Shown here one piece after another: positions 17,561-26,351 of a DNA stretch of 64,000 nucleotides. The notes below the pieces were generated by a model. That model was not told the origin of the DNA and ran no database searches. It saw only the letters and a list, made by a program, of their open reading frames with translations. The position numbers were made by a program, and so were the translations under genes. This DNA comes from an uncultured Solobacterium sp. (lineage in GTDB: Bacteria > Bacillota_I > Bacilli_A > Erysipelotrichales > Erysipelotrichaceae), in the NCBI GenBank assembly GCA_946415785.1, contig CAMKTV010000002.1:1-64000 (forward strand). The letters are read 5' to 3'. Every line of letters begins with the position of its first letter. Positions within the stretch are counted from its first letter, which is position 1.

Positions 17561-17589
17561 TTTCATATGATTTTGTTTTTTTGATCTGT

Positions 17590-19236
17590 TTATACTTCGA
17601 TATGGCCTAGAGTAATTAAGCGTCCATTCTTTCTAGAGAATAACATTACATTATTGCCCTTGAATTCAATATCAGCTTTATCACCAATCTTATATACAAT
17701 GCCACCAAACATAACGCCTGTTAATAGATATTTATTATCAATAGCAACTCTTACAGTAGTTTCCATGCCAGTAGGCATTGATGAATAGATTTCACCTTTA
17801 ATCTTAGCGTCAGGTCTAATATCGATGAATTCAGGTCTAACACCAATTACGAAGTCTTCTTCAGTTAATACAACTTCATCACCATAGTCTTCAAATTCAT
17901 CAACTTTAGCAACATGGTATTTGAAATTAGTTTCTTTATTACTCTTTTCAACAAAGCCTTTTTGGCTTGCTTTTATAGCTAATTCTTCTTTAGCTTTAGC
18001 TAAGTTTTCTTCATCTTCTTTGTACCATTGATTTATATCTAAACCTTCATTTGGAACAAATTTGATTTGTTTATCTTCAAATATATTTAAAGATAAAGAA
18101 CCATCACTATTTTGTTTTCCCTTAGCATCGATAAAGTTGATTGCAGGATTACCAACGAAGTCAGCTACAAATAGATTGTTTGGCATATTATATACATCTA
18201 ATGGTGCATCATATTGTTGTAGTAAGCCGTTATCAATTAAACAAATTCTTGTAGCTAAAGTCATAGCTTCCATTTGATCATGTGTAACATATACAAATGT
18301 TGAGCCTGTTTCTAGATGTAATCTTTGAAGTTCAGATCTCATTTCAAGTCTTAATTTAGCATCTAGGTTAGACAATGGTTCATCCATGAATAATACTGTT
18401 GGTTCTGGTGCTAAAGTTCTTGCGATAGCTACACGTTGTTGTTGACCACCAGATAATTCTGCAGGATATCTATCCATGAACATACCAATCTTAACAATTC
18501 TTGATACTCTTCTTACAGCTAAATCAATTTCTTCTTTTGTTAATCTTCTTTTTTCAAGAACTTGAACACCATCTTTTGAATATGTGAAATCTTCATTTAA
18601 GATTAAGCCTTTACCTTCTGCATTTGCTCTAGCTTTATCAATAATAAGTTCTAATTCAGCGATGTGATTATTTGCTTCATCTGTTGGATCTTCAACATTT
18701 TGAAGTTTATATCCTAAGATTTTCTTAGCTGAATATTGAGAGATTTCATAATTATCAATTAATTTAATCATGGCCTTGTTTTCATCTAATTTACCTTTAC
18801 GGTCATAACATTCATTGATAATCTTAACAATCTCGGTTGGCTTATTTAAAGCATTAATAATTTGTTGAGCTGCTCTAGCCTCTGTATTAATCTTTAACAT
18901 TTCTTCATTAACATTTGTTAAACCAAAAGAAATATTTTGATATACAGTCATATTTGGCCACAAAGCATAGTTTTGGAATAAGAAACCAACTTTTCTCTTA
19001 TTAGCTGGAATATTTATTCCTTCTTCTGAATCATATACTACTCTATCACCGATAGTAATCTTACCGCTTGTTGGAGTTTCTAGACCAGCAATCATTCTTA
19101 ATGTTGTAGTCTTACCACAACCAGACGGACCTAATAAAGTAACAAAGGCATTGTCTTCGATTACTAAATCAAGATCATCAACAGCGTAGAATTTATCATA
19201 ACGTTTTGTTACATGTTCTAAAACAATTTTAGGCAT
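17590..19236 (-). CDS. ABC importer ATP-binding protein with large insertion
   Basis: The protein is a MalK/PotA/FbpC-type ATPase: Walker A GPSGCGKTTT (about 36-45), Q-loop FQNYALWP (about 88), signature LSGGQQQRVAIAR (about 260), Walker B VLFMDEPLSNLDA and H-loop VYVTHDQ, then a TOBE-like C-terminus. It is 548 residues long instead of about 360. Roughly 130 extra residues lie between the Q-loop helix (ISFGLTNVNEE) and the signature motif, in the helical subdomain that contacts the permease. A second insertion rich in Lys/Glu lies in the TOBE region. It is the last gene of the importer operon, three bases after the permease gene. The substrate is unknown. Confidence 0.9.
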   Translation of the reverse strand: MPKIVLEHVTKRYDKFYAVDDLDLVIEDNAFVTLLGPSGCGKTTTLRMIAGLETPTSGKITIGDRVVYDSEEGINIPANKRKVGFLFQNYALWPNMTVYQNISFGLTNVNEEMLKINTEARAAQQIINALNKPTEIVKIINECYDRKGKLDENKAMIKLIDNYEISQYSAKKILGYKLQNVEDPTDEANNHIAELELIIDKARANAEGKGLILNEDFTYSKDGVQVLEKRRLTKEEIDLAVRRVSRIVKIGMFMDRYPAELSGGQQQRVAIARTLAPEPTVLFMDEPLSNLDAKLRLEMRSELQRLHLETGSTFVYVTHDQMEAMTLATRICLIDNGLLQQYDAPLDVYNMPNNLFVADFVGNPAINFIDAKGKQNSDGSLSLNIFEDKQIKFVPNEGLDINQWYKEDEENLAKAKEELAIKASQKGFVEKSNKETNFKYHVAKVDEFEDYGDEVVLTEEDFVIGVRPEFIDIRPDAKIKGEIYSSMPTGMETTVRVAIDNKYLLTGVMFGGIVYKIGDKADIEFKGNNVMLFSRKNGRLITLGHIEV

Positions 19237-19239
19237 ATT

Positions 19240-21045
19240 TTATCCTCCTATTCCTTCATCTAGACTAGCGCCTGTAACCTTATTAACAATAAAGTTAGAA
19301 ATTAAAATCGTAACAATTAATATTAAGTTAATACCACTTGAGAATGCATATAGACCCATTTCATCAAAGTAATCTAATGTTGTTGATAAGATGAAGCCTT
19401 GTACACATAGAAGCATGAATAGAGATAATTCTCTTAGACATGTCATAAATGGCAGTAAGAAGCCAGAAACAATTGATGATTTTTGAATTGGTATGATGAT
19501 TCTTGTCATACGTTTAATCCATGGAACATCTTGAATGATTGCTGACTCTTCAATTTCGTTTGATAATTGAAGCATTGAATTAAGTGAACTTCTAGATGCA
19601 AAAGGAATATATTTAACAGTACCTACTATAACCAATGCTAAGTAAGTATTAAATAGATTAATCTTTCCACTTGAGAACAATATAAAGTAAGCAGCACCAA
19701 CAGCAACTGAAGGCATCAGATATGGTAAGAAAGCCATTGAATTAACATAGCTTGATAATTTACCATGTCTGTTCTTACTTACAGCATAACCGATTAATGT
19801 ACCAATAGTACCAGCAGTTAAACAACAGATTATTGCGACTAAGATGGTGCCACGGAAGGCAGTCCAGATAGTCTTGTTGTATAGAATACCGGTTTGACCA
19901 TACATACCGCTTTCTTTAATGTTTTCCGATGTAATCCACCATTTAGTAGTAAGATTATTAACATTGCCCGTATATAGGAATGAATAATCTCCTGGGTTAG
20001 GCAAGAATGTTTCAAAGGCAAATGAGATAATTGGGAAGATAGATGTAAAGAATGTAATTACAATAAAGATAGTCGCAATAATATATTTACCAGCACCCAG
20101 ATTAACTTTTGTAATTTGACCAGATTTACCAGTAACTGTTGTATATGATTTACGAGAATGTAATGAACGTTGATTCAGATACATGATTGCAACACCAAAT
20201 AACATCATGATAATTGCAATAATTGAAGCTTCACCAGTATACTTGTCATTCATCGAAACATATTTTGTAGCAAGTGTAGGTAGATTTAAATAATGTGGTA
20301 CAGGATATGAACCAATTGTTGAACCAGCTACTAATAGAATAGTTGAAAGAATTGCAGGTTTAACCATTGGGATAGTAACCTTAGAGAAAATCTTCCATCT
20401 AGGAGTATCTAGAATAGTAGCAGCTTCTTCTAGGTTAGCGTCCATGTTTTTAAAGATGCCACCAATCAGGATATAAGCAAATGGTGCATAGTGCATACCC
20501 AAAACAACAATACATGGGAATAAGCCAACACACCACCATGCAGGCATATTAATTCCAAATAAGGATGCTAATAATCCGTTAGAAGTTCCAGTTACCGCAT
20601 TAGAGTTAAATAAATGTTGCCATACAACCGCCAATGTCCATTGTGGCATAATGTAAGGGAAAATAAAGATTGAACTAAGATATTTCTTATAAGCCATATT
20701 AGTTCTAGTAACTAAATAAGCAAAGATACCACCAAATAAAATTGAAAATAAACAAGCACCAATTGCAAGAATTGTAGTATTTAAAAGTGGCGTCCATAAA
20801 TTGGTCTTTGCCAGTTGGCTAGTAAATAAATCAAGATAATTAGCTAAAGTGAAGCCACTTGCTTTACCTGATAAATATTGATCTATCGTACCAGGGTGGA
20901 TTGTAATTGTATCTTTAATAATCGCAACGATTGGTGCAATTGTTGTAAATGATACAAGAATTCCTGTTAGAACTAATATTACATTTTGGGGTTTACTAAG
21001 AAATGTCTTAATGTTATTAATTTTTATTTTAGTAGAATTTGACAT
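19240..21045 (-). CDS. ABC importer permease, two fused permease units
   Basis: The 601-residue protein has about twelve membrane helices and two BPD_transp_1 domains. Each carries an EAA loop that docks on the ATPase: EEAATILDTPRWKIF (first half) and EESAIIQDVPWIKRM (second half). This duplicated layout is that of FbpB/ThiP-type permeases for ferric iron, thiamine, phosphonate or polyamines. One chain therefore forms the whole channel. It lies three bases before the ATPase gene and 90 bases after the binding-protein gene, with a strong hairpin in that gap. The substrate cannot be assigned. Confidence 0.9.
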   Translation of the reverse strand: MSNSTKIKINNIKTFLSKPQNVILVLTGILVSFTTIAPIVAIIKDTITIHPGTIDQYLSGKASGFTLANYLDLFTSQLAKTNLWTPLLNTTILAIGACLFSILFGGIFAYLVTRTNMAYKKYLSSIFIFPYIMPQWTLAVVWQHLFNSNAVTGTSNGLLASLFGINMPAWWCVGLFPCIVVLGMHYAPFAYILIGGIFKNMDANLEEAATILDTPRWKIFSKVTIPMVKPAILSTILLVAGSTIGSYPVPHYLNLPTLATKYVSMNDKYTGEASIIAIIMMLFGVAIMYLNQRSLHSRKSYTTVTGKSGQITKVNLGAGKYIIATIFIVITFFTSIFPIISFAFETFLPNPGDYSFLYTGNVNNLTTKWWITSENIKESGMYGQTGILYNKTIWTAFRGTILVAIICCLTAGTIGTLIGYAVSKNRHGKLSSYVNSMAFLPYLMPSVAVGAAYFILFSSGKINLFNTYLALVIVGTVKYIPFASRSSLNSMLQLSNEIEESAIIQDVPWIKRMTRIIIPIQKSSIVSGFLLPFMTCLRELSLFMLLCVQGFILSTTLDYFDEMGLYAFSSGINLILIVTILISNFIVNKVTGASLDEGIGG

Positions 21046-21070
21046 TAAAAACCTCTTTCTTTATAGACAA

Positions 21071-21102
21071 AGTGCCTTTGTAGATAATGCTACAAAGGCA
21101 CT
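21071..21102 (-). terminator. intercistronic hairpin (attenuator or mRNA stabiliser)
   Basis: The perfect 13-bp stem AGTGCCTTTGTAG/CTACAAAGGCACT with a six-base loop lies between the binding-protein and permease genes. Only a short TTTG follows on the minus strand, so termination would be partial. Such hairpins let the binding protein be made in excess over the membrane parts. Confidence 0.75.
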
Positions 21103-21135
21103 ATTGTTGTTTCCTTTAAATAATCAAATCAGTTA

Positions 21136-22467
21136 TTATTCTGGTTTGTATTTATCTTGCATTTCAATCCAAGAACCAACTGTGAATGCAACAGAAGCGC
21201 AGTATGCAGGATCTTCTACAACTAACTTACCTTCGTTAACCCACCAGTCATGTCCTTTATCCATTGTAGTTTCAGTAGCAACTTTTGAAGATTCACCAGT
21301 TGAGTGATGGAATTTTTCTTCTGTGCCCTTAGCAACTTCTGGATTTGAAGAATAACCACCAATATCCTTACCCCATGCAGAGAAACCATCAACAGTTTCA
21401 GTCATGTAAGCGATGAATGCACATGCAGTCCAAGGAAGTGGTGAGTTGTCAGTTACGAATAAGTAATGGCAGTAACCATAACCACCAAAGCCTTCATAAC
21501 CTTCTTGGTATGCAGCAACTTTAATGTTTTTTACTGATACTGTATCTGTTTCTTCAACTGAACGAACTTTAGAATAAACTAATAGACCGAATTTATCAAC
21601 AGCACTAGAATCAACTAATGTATTGCAGATAGGGCCATCATCAGTTACAGCATTATAGCTGTTAACCCATAATTTAATCCAAGCTAGTGCATATTTACCA
21701 TTTTCATCTAAGCCTAAATCAGCAGCTTCTTTTTCCATAGCATCAACTGTAGGTTGGAAATATGATTTAGAAGCAGAATCTAATTTTTCATAAGCTTCTT
21801 TTAATACTAGAGCATATTCAGGTTTAGTTAACATGTATAAGAAGTTCTTACCAACGATTTCAGAATCGATGTCCATAAATAGACCATGTTCGCCTTCTCT
21901 TACGAAATCCCAACAATTAGTATAAGTCTTTTCAGGATTTACGCAGTTGTATTCAAAGATTTTATTTAATAATTGAAGAGCTAAATAACCTTCATAAGCT
22001 TCAGGAGTAGTTCCATTAGCTTCAGCCCACTCTTTTGGAATGAAAGTATCTAGGATACCAGTTTGAACCATCTTAGTTTCAATTTGGTTACCATCTTGAA
22101 TTAAAGTCATAGCGAATGTGCCGACTTCCTTCAAACTATCAGCAGTTAATTGATCGAAAATCTTGTTGTTCTTTGGTTGTTGCCATTCAAAGTTCAAAGT
22201 GTATGAAGAATCGAAAGATTGTAAGTATTCAATGAATAGAGGTAATGCTGATTTACCACGGCTAGAGTTACCAACACCATAGAATGTCTTACCATTTGAT
22301 TCTTCGATAGCCTTTTGAGCAAGCTCTTCGAGAGTCATTGTTTGTGCTTCAGCGATGATCTTTTGTACTTCAGAAAGTTCTTCGCTTCCACCCTTGTTGC
22401 CACCTTGACAAGCAGTTAATGATAGAACCATTAACAAACTAAGTAGCATAACTAAAAGTTTTTTCAT
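21136..22467 (-). CDS. ABC importer solute-binding lipoprotein
   Basis: The 443-residue protein begins MKKLLVMLLSLLMVLSLTAC, a lipoprotein signal with a LTAC lipobox, followed by a GGNKGGS linker. The rest has the features of a large class of periplasmic-binding folds, including a long central region of helices and ending in a Trp-rich segment. It is the first gene of the importer operon, and the fused permease and ATPase follow. The ligand is not recognisable; iron complexes, phosphonates, polyamines or a sugar derivative are all possible. GGAGAA precedes the ATG. A promoter and CRE-like palindrome directly upstream suggest catabolite or LacI-type control. Confidence 0.87.
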   Translation of the reverse strand: MKKLLVMLLSLLMVLSLTACQGGNKGGSEELSEVQKIIAEAQTMTLEELAQKAIEESNGKTFYGVGNSSRGKSALPLFIEYLQSFDSSYTLNFEWQQPKNNKIFDQLTADSLKEVGTFAMTLIQDGNQIETKMVQTGILDTFIPKEWAEANGTTPEAYEGYLALQLLNKIFEYNCVNPEKTYTNCWDFVREGEHGLFMDIDSEIVGKNFLYMLTKPEYALVLKEAYEKLDSASKSYFQPTVDAMEKEAADLGLDENGKYALAWIKLWVNSYNAVTDDGPICNTLVDSSAVDKFGLLVYSKVRSVEETDTVSVKNIKVAAYQEGYEGFGGYGYCHYLFVTDNSPLPWTACAFIAYMTETVDGFSAWGKDIGGYSSNPEVAKGTEEKFHHSTGESSKVATETTMDKGHDWWVNEGKLVVEDPAYCASVAFTVGSWIEMQDKYKPE

Positions 22468-22492
22468 CTTATTCTCCTTTTCTCACATATAA

Positions 22493-22508
22493 ATGTAAGC
22501 ACTTACAT
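22493..22508 (-). promoter_or_regulatory. CRE-like operator of the ABC importer
   Basis: ATGTAAGCACTTACAT is a 16-bp palindrome with one central mismatch, close to the CcpA/LacI-family consensus. It overlaps the 3' end of the -10 box and the likely start point, so a bound repressor would block initiation. Confidence 0.7.
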
Positions 22509-22537
22509 TATATCACTTAGCTAACTTCTAGTATCAA
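22507..22537 (-). promoter_or_regulatory. promoter of the ABC importer operon
   Basis: On the minus strand TTGATA and TATAAT are separated by 19 bases, about 40 bp before the binding-protein ATG. The spacer is long but both boxes are good, and the CRE-like palindrome abuts the -10. Confidence 0.55.
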
Positions 22538-22680
22538 GAAAATAGTGTTTTTAAAGATAAAAAATTAATACTTGACAAAATAAAAAGATCTAGTTTTTTC
22601 GATTATTTAAATATTCATGGGGTTTTATAAACTACAATAATGTAGTTCTTTTATTATAGTTGTATTAGGAAGTTTTTGTT

Positions 22681-23030
22681 ATGGAAATTGAAGTTATTCC
22701 TAATACCGGCTTATATGAAGAAGACATAAAGAAATTCAAGATAGTTAGAAGAGATGATGGCGAAACAAATTATTACGTTACTTTAGTTAATAAAGGAGGG
22801 AGATGCTTTAGTTGTGGAACTTATACTACTAAGTGAACCATGTCGTCTAATGCAAGATAGAAGGAAAGAATTCTTATATAAAGAAAATGTTAAAACTAGC
22901 GAATGGTTTTTCCAATTTTGATAGATTTAGAAATAGAGCTATGTATTGTGAAAACTATTATGATACATATTCAACAGAAAAATTGCCTAACAAAGTTAAA
23001 AGAAAATTCCCAAAGAAAAAGACCGATTAG
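22681..23030 (+). pseudogene. ISL3-family transposase, N- and C-terminal remnants
   Basis: The first part (ATG at 22681 to a TGA at 22836) encodes 51 residues ending CFSCGTYTTK, the start of the ISL3 N-terminal zinc-binding motif. From about 22851 in another frame the sequence reads IEGKNSYIKKMLK then GFSNFDRFRNRAM, the typical ISL3 transposase C-terminus, up to TAG at 23030. About 350 residues in between, including the whole catalytic core, are gone. The gene cannot make an active transposase. Confidence 0.8.
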
Positions 23031-23054
23031 GATTTGCCTATTCGGTCTGTTTTT
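23020..23054 (+). terminator. terminator at the end of the transposase remnant
   Basis: The stem AGACCGATTAGG/CCTATTCGGTCT (one mismatch in twelve pairs) with a five-base loop is followed by GTTTTT. It overlaps the last codons of the transposase remnant. Confidence 0.8.
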
Positions 23055-23070
23055 GTGTTTTAACGACTTA

Positions 23071-23123
23071 ACCCTATGTTTATTTAAAGGTGATACCCTT
23101 TAAAAACCCTATGTTTATTTAAA
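23071..23123. repeat. 18-bp direct repeat pair
   Basis: ACCCTATGTTTATTTAAA is present at 23071-23088 and again at 23106-23123, with 17 bases between. It marks the right end of the ISL3 remnant and may record a local duplication or the deletion that shortened the element. Confidence 0.85.
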
Positions 23124-23139
23124 TCGCCAATAATTTTAA

Positions 23140-24372
23140 TTATCTTTTTATCAATAATACAGAAACATCATTTACATTTGTTCCTGTAGGACCTGTAACA
23201 ACAAGTCCATTAGTTAATTTTAATGCATTATATGCATCGTTATTATTTAATACATCAAATACGGATACGCCCTTTTCTTTTAAATCATTGAAGGTATTTT
23301 CATCTACATATCCTCCAGCAGCATCAGTTGGTCCATCAGTTCCATCTGAGCCTAAAGAAAATACACAAGTATCTTTTAAGCCATTTAAGCCAATAGATGC
23401 CGCAAGTGCTAATTCCTGATTGCGTCCACCTTTTCCTTTACCAATCAAATGAACAACTGTTTCTCCACCTGCGATATAAGCAAGAGATTTATTACTGTTT
23501 TGATTACTTTTAGCAATTGATGCCATAAAACTACCAGCTTCTTTTGCTTCACATGTGAGTTGATCAGTTAAAATTATTGGTTCATAGCCTAATTCTTTTG
23601 CCTTATTAGCAGCAGCCTGACATAGATTTCTTACACTGCCAGTAATAATTGTTTCAACATTATCTAACTGTTTTGGTGTTTCTTCATCAAGTAATTTAAT
23701 AGCTTCTAAAGACATCTTGATTTTATATTTTTCCACAATTCTTTTAGCATCTTCACAGGTGCTAGAATCAGGATAGGCTGGGCCTGAAGCTATCATATCT
23801 AATGGATCACCTAAGATATCACTTAAAACTATTGAAAATACATGTGCTGGTTTGCATATTTTCGCAAACTTGCCACCTTTTACAGCCGAAAGCCTTTTTC
23901 TGATTGTATTGATTTCAGTAATTTCAGCACCGCATGCCAACAATTGATTAGTAATATCCTGAAGTTCTTTACCATCTATTAATGGCATTTCAAATAATGC
24001 TGAGCCACCACCTGATAAAAGGAATAATACTGTATCATCTTCTTTTAAATCAGAAACTGTATCAAGTGCAACTTTTGTAGCATTGAATGAATTTTCATCA
24101 GGTACAGGATGTCCAGCTTCAAAGCATTTCATCTTAGGAATCTCGCCCATTACATGGTCATATTTTGTAACTACAACGCCATCATCAATTTTATCTTTTA
24201 GAATATCTGAAGCAGCTTTCGCCATTTGCCATGCAGCTTTACCAGCAGAAATGACTATTAGTTTTCCACTAGAAAACTCTTTTCCATCTAAAGCTTTTTT
24301 AACAGCTTCATCGGGAAGCACTTGATGTATCGCATCTTTAATTATTAAATTTGCATCATCTCTTAAAGACAT
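23140..24372 (-). CDS. glycerate 2-kinase (MOFRL/DUF4147 family)
   Basis: The 410-residue protein has the N-terminal DUF4147 domain (IVISAGKAAWQMAKAA, LFLLSGGGSALFEMP) and the C-terminal MOFRL domain (GKGGRNQELALAA, SLGSDGTDGPTDAAGG). This family phosphorylates D-glycerate to 2-phosphoglycerate with ATP. It lies 13 bases downstream of a GntP-type permease, which then probably imports glycerate or a related sugar acid. The pair sits beside the hexuronate operon, which yields pyruvate and a triose; this places the kinase in sugar-acid use. Confidence 0.88.
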   Translation of the reverse strand: MSLRDDANLIIKDAIHQVLPDEAVKKALDGKEFSSGKLIVISAGKAAWQMAKAASDILKDKIDDGVVVTKYDHVMGEIPKMKCFEAGHPVPDENSFNATKVALDTVSDLKEDDTVLFLLSGGGSALFEMPLIDGKELQDITNQLLACGAEITEINTIRKRLSAVKGGKFAKICKPAHVFSIVLSDILGDPLDMIASGPAYPDSSTCEDAKRIVEKYKIKMSLEAIKLLDEETPKQLDNVETIITGSVRNLCQAAANKAKELGYEPIILTDQLTCEAKEAGSFMASIAKSNQNSNKSLAYIAGGETVVHLIGKGKGGRNQELALAASIGLNGLKDTCVFSLGSDGTDGPTDAAGGYVDENTFNDLKEKGVSVFDVLNNNDAYNALKLTNGLVVTGPTGTNVNDVSVLLIKR

Positions 24373-24385
24373 ACATGCTCCTTAA

Positions 24386-25744
24386 TTAATGCAAGAAGAA
24401 AGTTAAAATCCAAATAAATACTATTGAGCAAACACCCATTACTAGTGTCAACATTGTTTGTGTTTTGTAACCTTCTTCTGGTGTCATTTCACCAAAGTTA
24501 GTTACAACCCAGAAGTATGAGTCATTCGCATGTGATACAGTCATTGCACCTGCACCAATAGCCATAACACATAATACAGCCATAACTGGACTATCCATTC
24601 CAAGAGGTACAAGTAATGGTGCCATAATACCAGCAGTAGTAGTTATAGCAACTGTTGAAGAGCCTTGTGCTGATTTTAGAATAGCAGCAATTAAGAATGG
24701 GAAGAAAATACCAACTGATTGTAAAACATTAGCATTATCAGTAATAAATGTTACTAGACTTGTAGAAGAAATAACTTTTCCAAGTACTGAACCTGCAGCT
24801 GTAACAAATAGGATTGGTCCAACTGTCTTTAATGTTTCATCAGTTAGTTTATATAACTTATCCATCATTTTTGAAGACATTAATAAGATAATGCCAAATA
24901 CAACACCAACAGCAAGGGCAATAATAGGTGTACCTAAGAACTTGCAAACGTTTAATAATGCACCACTAAATCCTGCCACATCAGCAATTGATGATAATGC
25001 CATTAAAATAATAGGAACAACAATTGGTGCTAATGATAAGAATTTAGAAGGCAATTTGCCATATGAAGCAACTAATTCTTCATAAGATTGTACTATTTCT
25101 TCATTAGATAATTCATCAGCTGATTTAACTTTCTTGCCAATAAATCTAGCAAAGAAATATGCGCCTACTAAAGCTGGAATAGATACTAATGCACCAAGTC
25201 CCATAACAAGCAATAAGTTATTGCCAACGCCTAATGTATTAGCAGCAGCAATTGGCCCAGGTGTAGGTGGAATAAATACATGGGCAGTATATAAACCAGC
25301 AGCAAGACACATTGTCATTGCAACAGAAGATACTCTTGTTTTCTTGACTAATGCTTTTCTGATAGGGTTTAATACAACAAAACCAGAATCACAGAATACT
25401 GGAATGGCAACAACCCAACCCATAATTTCAATTGCAAGTTCAGGATGATTCTTTCCTACGATTCCAACAACAATATCAGCTAATGTTAATGCTGCACCCG
25501 TGGCTTCTAGGAAAGCACCAATCATTGCACCAAAAATAATTACGATACCAATGCTAGTGAAAGTTCCAGAAAAACCAGAACCAATAACAGTAGCGATATC
25601 GCCAAGTCCAATTCCTCCGATTAGTCCTAAAGCTAAGGATACTAACAAAATAGAAAGAAATGGATGGATCTTGAATTTTGAAATCATAACAATCATCACA
25701 GCGATTGAAATTATGAAAACAAACAAGAAAGGTAAACCAGTCAT
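24386..25744 (-). CDS. GntP-family sugar-acid:proton symporter
   Basis: The 452-residue protein has about twelve to fourteen hydrophobic helices and GntP signatures such as the N-terminal HPFLSILLVSLALGLIGGIG, PVFCDSGFVVLNPI, FIPPTPGPIAAA and SHANDSYFWVV. The family takes up gluconate, glycerate and similar acids. GGAGAA lies before the start, with a TATAAT box about 55 bp upstream. It is transcribed with the glycerate kinase, so glycerate or a precursor is the likely cargo (inference). Confidence 0.9.
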   Translation of the reverse strand: MTGLPFLFVFIISIAVMIVMISKFKIHPFLSILLVSLALGLIGGIGLGDIATVIGSGFSGTFTSIGIVIIFGAMIGAFLEATGAALTLADIVVGIVGKNHPELAIEIMGWVVAIPVFCDSGFVVLNPIRKALVKKTRVSSVAMTMCLAAGLYTAHVFIPPTPGPIAAANTLGVGNNLLLVMGLGALVSIPALVGAYFFARFIGKKVKSADELSNEEIVQSYEELVASYGKLPSKFLSLAPIVVPIILMALSSIADVAGFSGALLNVCKFLGTPIIALAVGVVFGIILLMSSKMMDKLYKLTDETLKTVGPILFVTAAGSVLGKVISSTSLVTFITDNANVLQSVGIFFPFLIAAILKSAQGSSTVAITTTAGIMAPLLVPLGMDSPVMAVLCVMAIGAGAMTVSHANDSYFWVVTNFGEMTPEEGYKTQTMLTLVMGVCSIVFIWILTFFLH

Positions 25745-25885
25745 AATCTAATTCTCCTTATATTTATACGCTTATATGTCTTTATTATATGTTTTTTGAT
25801 TAACAAATTATAAAGAGAATTTACATATTTACCTTTTTTTAGTTATTTTTGTTCAACATATTAAACATATTAAAAGTCCTCTTTT

Positions 25886-25915
25886 TGAACTGCCCCACAA
25901 AAGTGGGACAGTTCA
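25886..25915. repeat. 30-bp hairpin resembling IS3-type terminal sequence
   Basis: TGAACTGCCCCAC-AAAA-GTGGGACAGTTCA is an inverted repeat with one mismatched pair. The arm TGAACTGYCCCAC resembles IS3-family terminal repeats from memory. It lies between GntP and the frameshifted small gene and could also be a terminator, although there is no long T run. Confidence 0.6.
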
Positions 25916-25935
25916 TTTCTAGGAACTTTATTTCT

Positions 25936-26159
25936 TTATACTAATATATCCTTTTTAAATATTGGCGTTTCCATTGGATCATCAAAAATGTCAAATGTGT
26001 CAATTTCAAATTCATAAGAGCCGTCATTATTTGTGAATCTTCTACTTCTTCATTAAAATTGGTGTTCTCTTTCATAAAAGAATCAAATGCATCTTTCAAA
26101 CACTTTGCATCATCCACTGAATAGCTTCTTACCAAAAGAGCTCCTATTTCACTTGCCAT
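25936..26159 (-). pseudogene. small gene with an apparent frameshift
   Basis: The track ORF reads MASEIGALLVRSYSVDD to about residue 45 and then becomes unlike protein. From about 26046 a second frame continues well: RRFTNNDGSYEFEIDTF then IFDDPMETPIFKKDILV with a stop at 25936. A one-base indel near 26045 would join the two into a protein of about 73 residues. Its ATG overlaps the stop of the 49-codon ORF upstream (TAATG), so both belong to one operon. I do not recognise the family. Confidence 0.55.
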
Positions 26160-26308
26160 TAATTGTTCTCTTTACAACTATATAATTCAATAAATCTTAA
26201 AAAATCTATATGTTCACTATCATTTTTATATGTTTCTATTATTGCTAGTGTTTCTTCTTTACTATATCCTTCTTCAAGTAGATTATTTAATAATTCTTCG
26301 TCATTCAT
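26159..26308 (-). CDS. small hypothetical protein, 49 residues
   Basis: Too short for the ORF track. The protein begins MNDEELLNNLLEEGYSKEET and ends ELYSCKENN, acidic and helical. The stop overlaps the next ATG (TAATG). It lies 43 bases after the eda stop and could be the tail of the hexuronate operon or an unrelated acquired pair. The two-gene layout recalls toxin-antitoxin or immunity pairs, but nothing in the sequence proves that. Confidence 0.55.
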   Translation of the reverse strand: MNDEELLNNLLEEGYSKEETLAIIETYKNDSEHIDFLRFIELYSCKENN

Positions 26309-26351
26309 GAATTTAATATATCAAATTTATATATTGTTTGAAGAATATGTT

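Larger units (their letters stand above)
22616..23113 (+). mobile_element. internally deleted ISL3-type insertion sequence
   Basis: A transposase remnant is bracketed by similar inverted ends: CATGGGGTTTTATAAA at the left and, read on the opposite strand, CATAGGGTTTTTAAAG at the right. The element is about 500 bp, against roughly 1.3-1.5 kb for an intact ISL3. An 18-bp direct repeat ACCCTATGTTTATTTAAA occurs at 23071-23088 and 23106-23123, at and just inside the right end. No target-site duplication was recognised. A small hairpin (AACTACA/TGTAGTT, 22630-22647) follows the left end. Confidence 0.55.

Noticed and set aside
22903-23103. 66-codon ORF over the transposase remnant
   Set aside because: Its frame differs from the ISL3-like frame and the translation has no similarity I can see.
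23071-23123. CRISPR repeats
   Set aside because: Only two 18-bp copies with a 17-base spacer, belonging to the ISL3 remnant end; no cas genes in the window.
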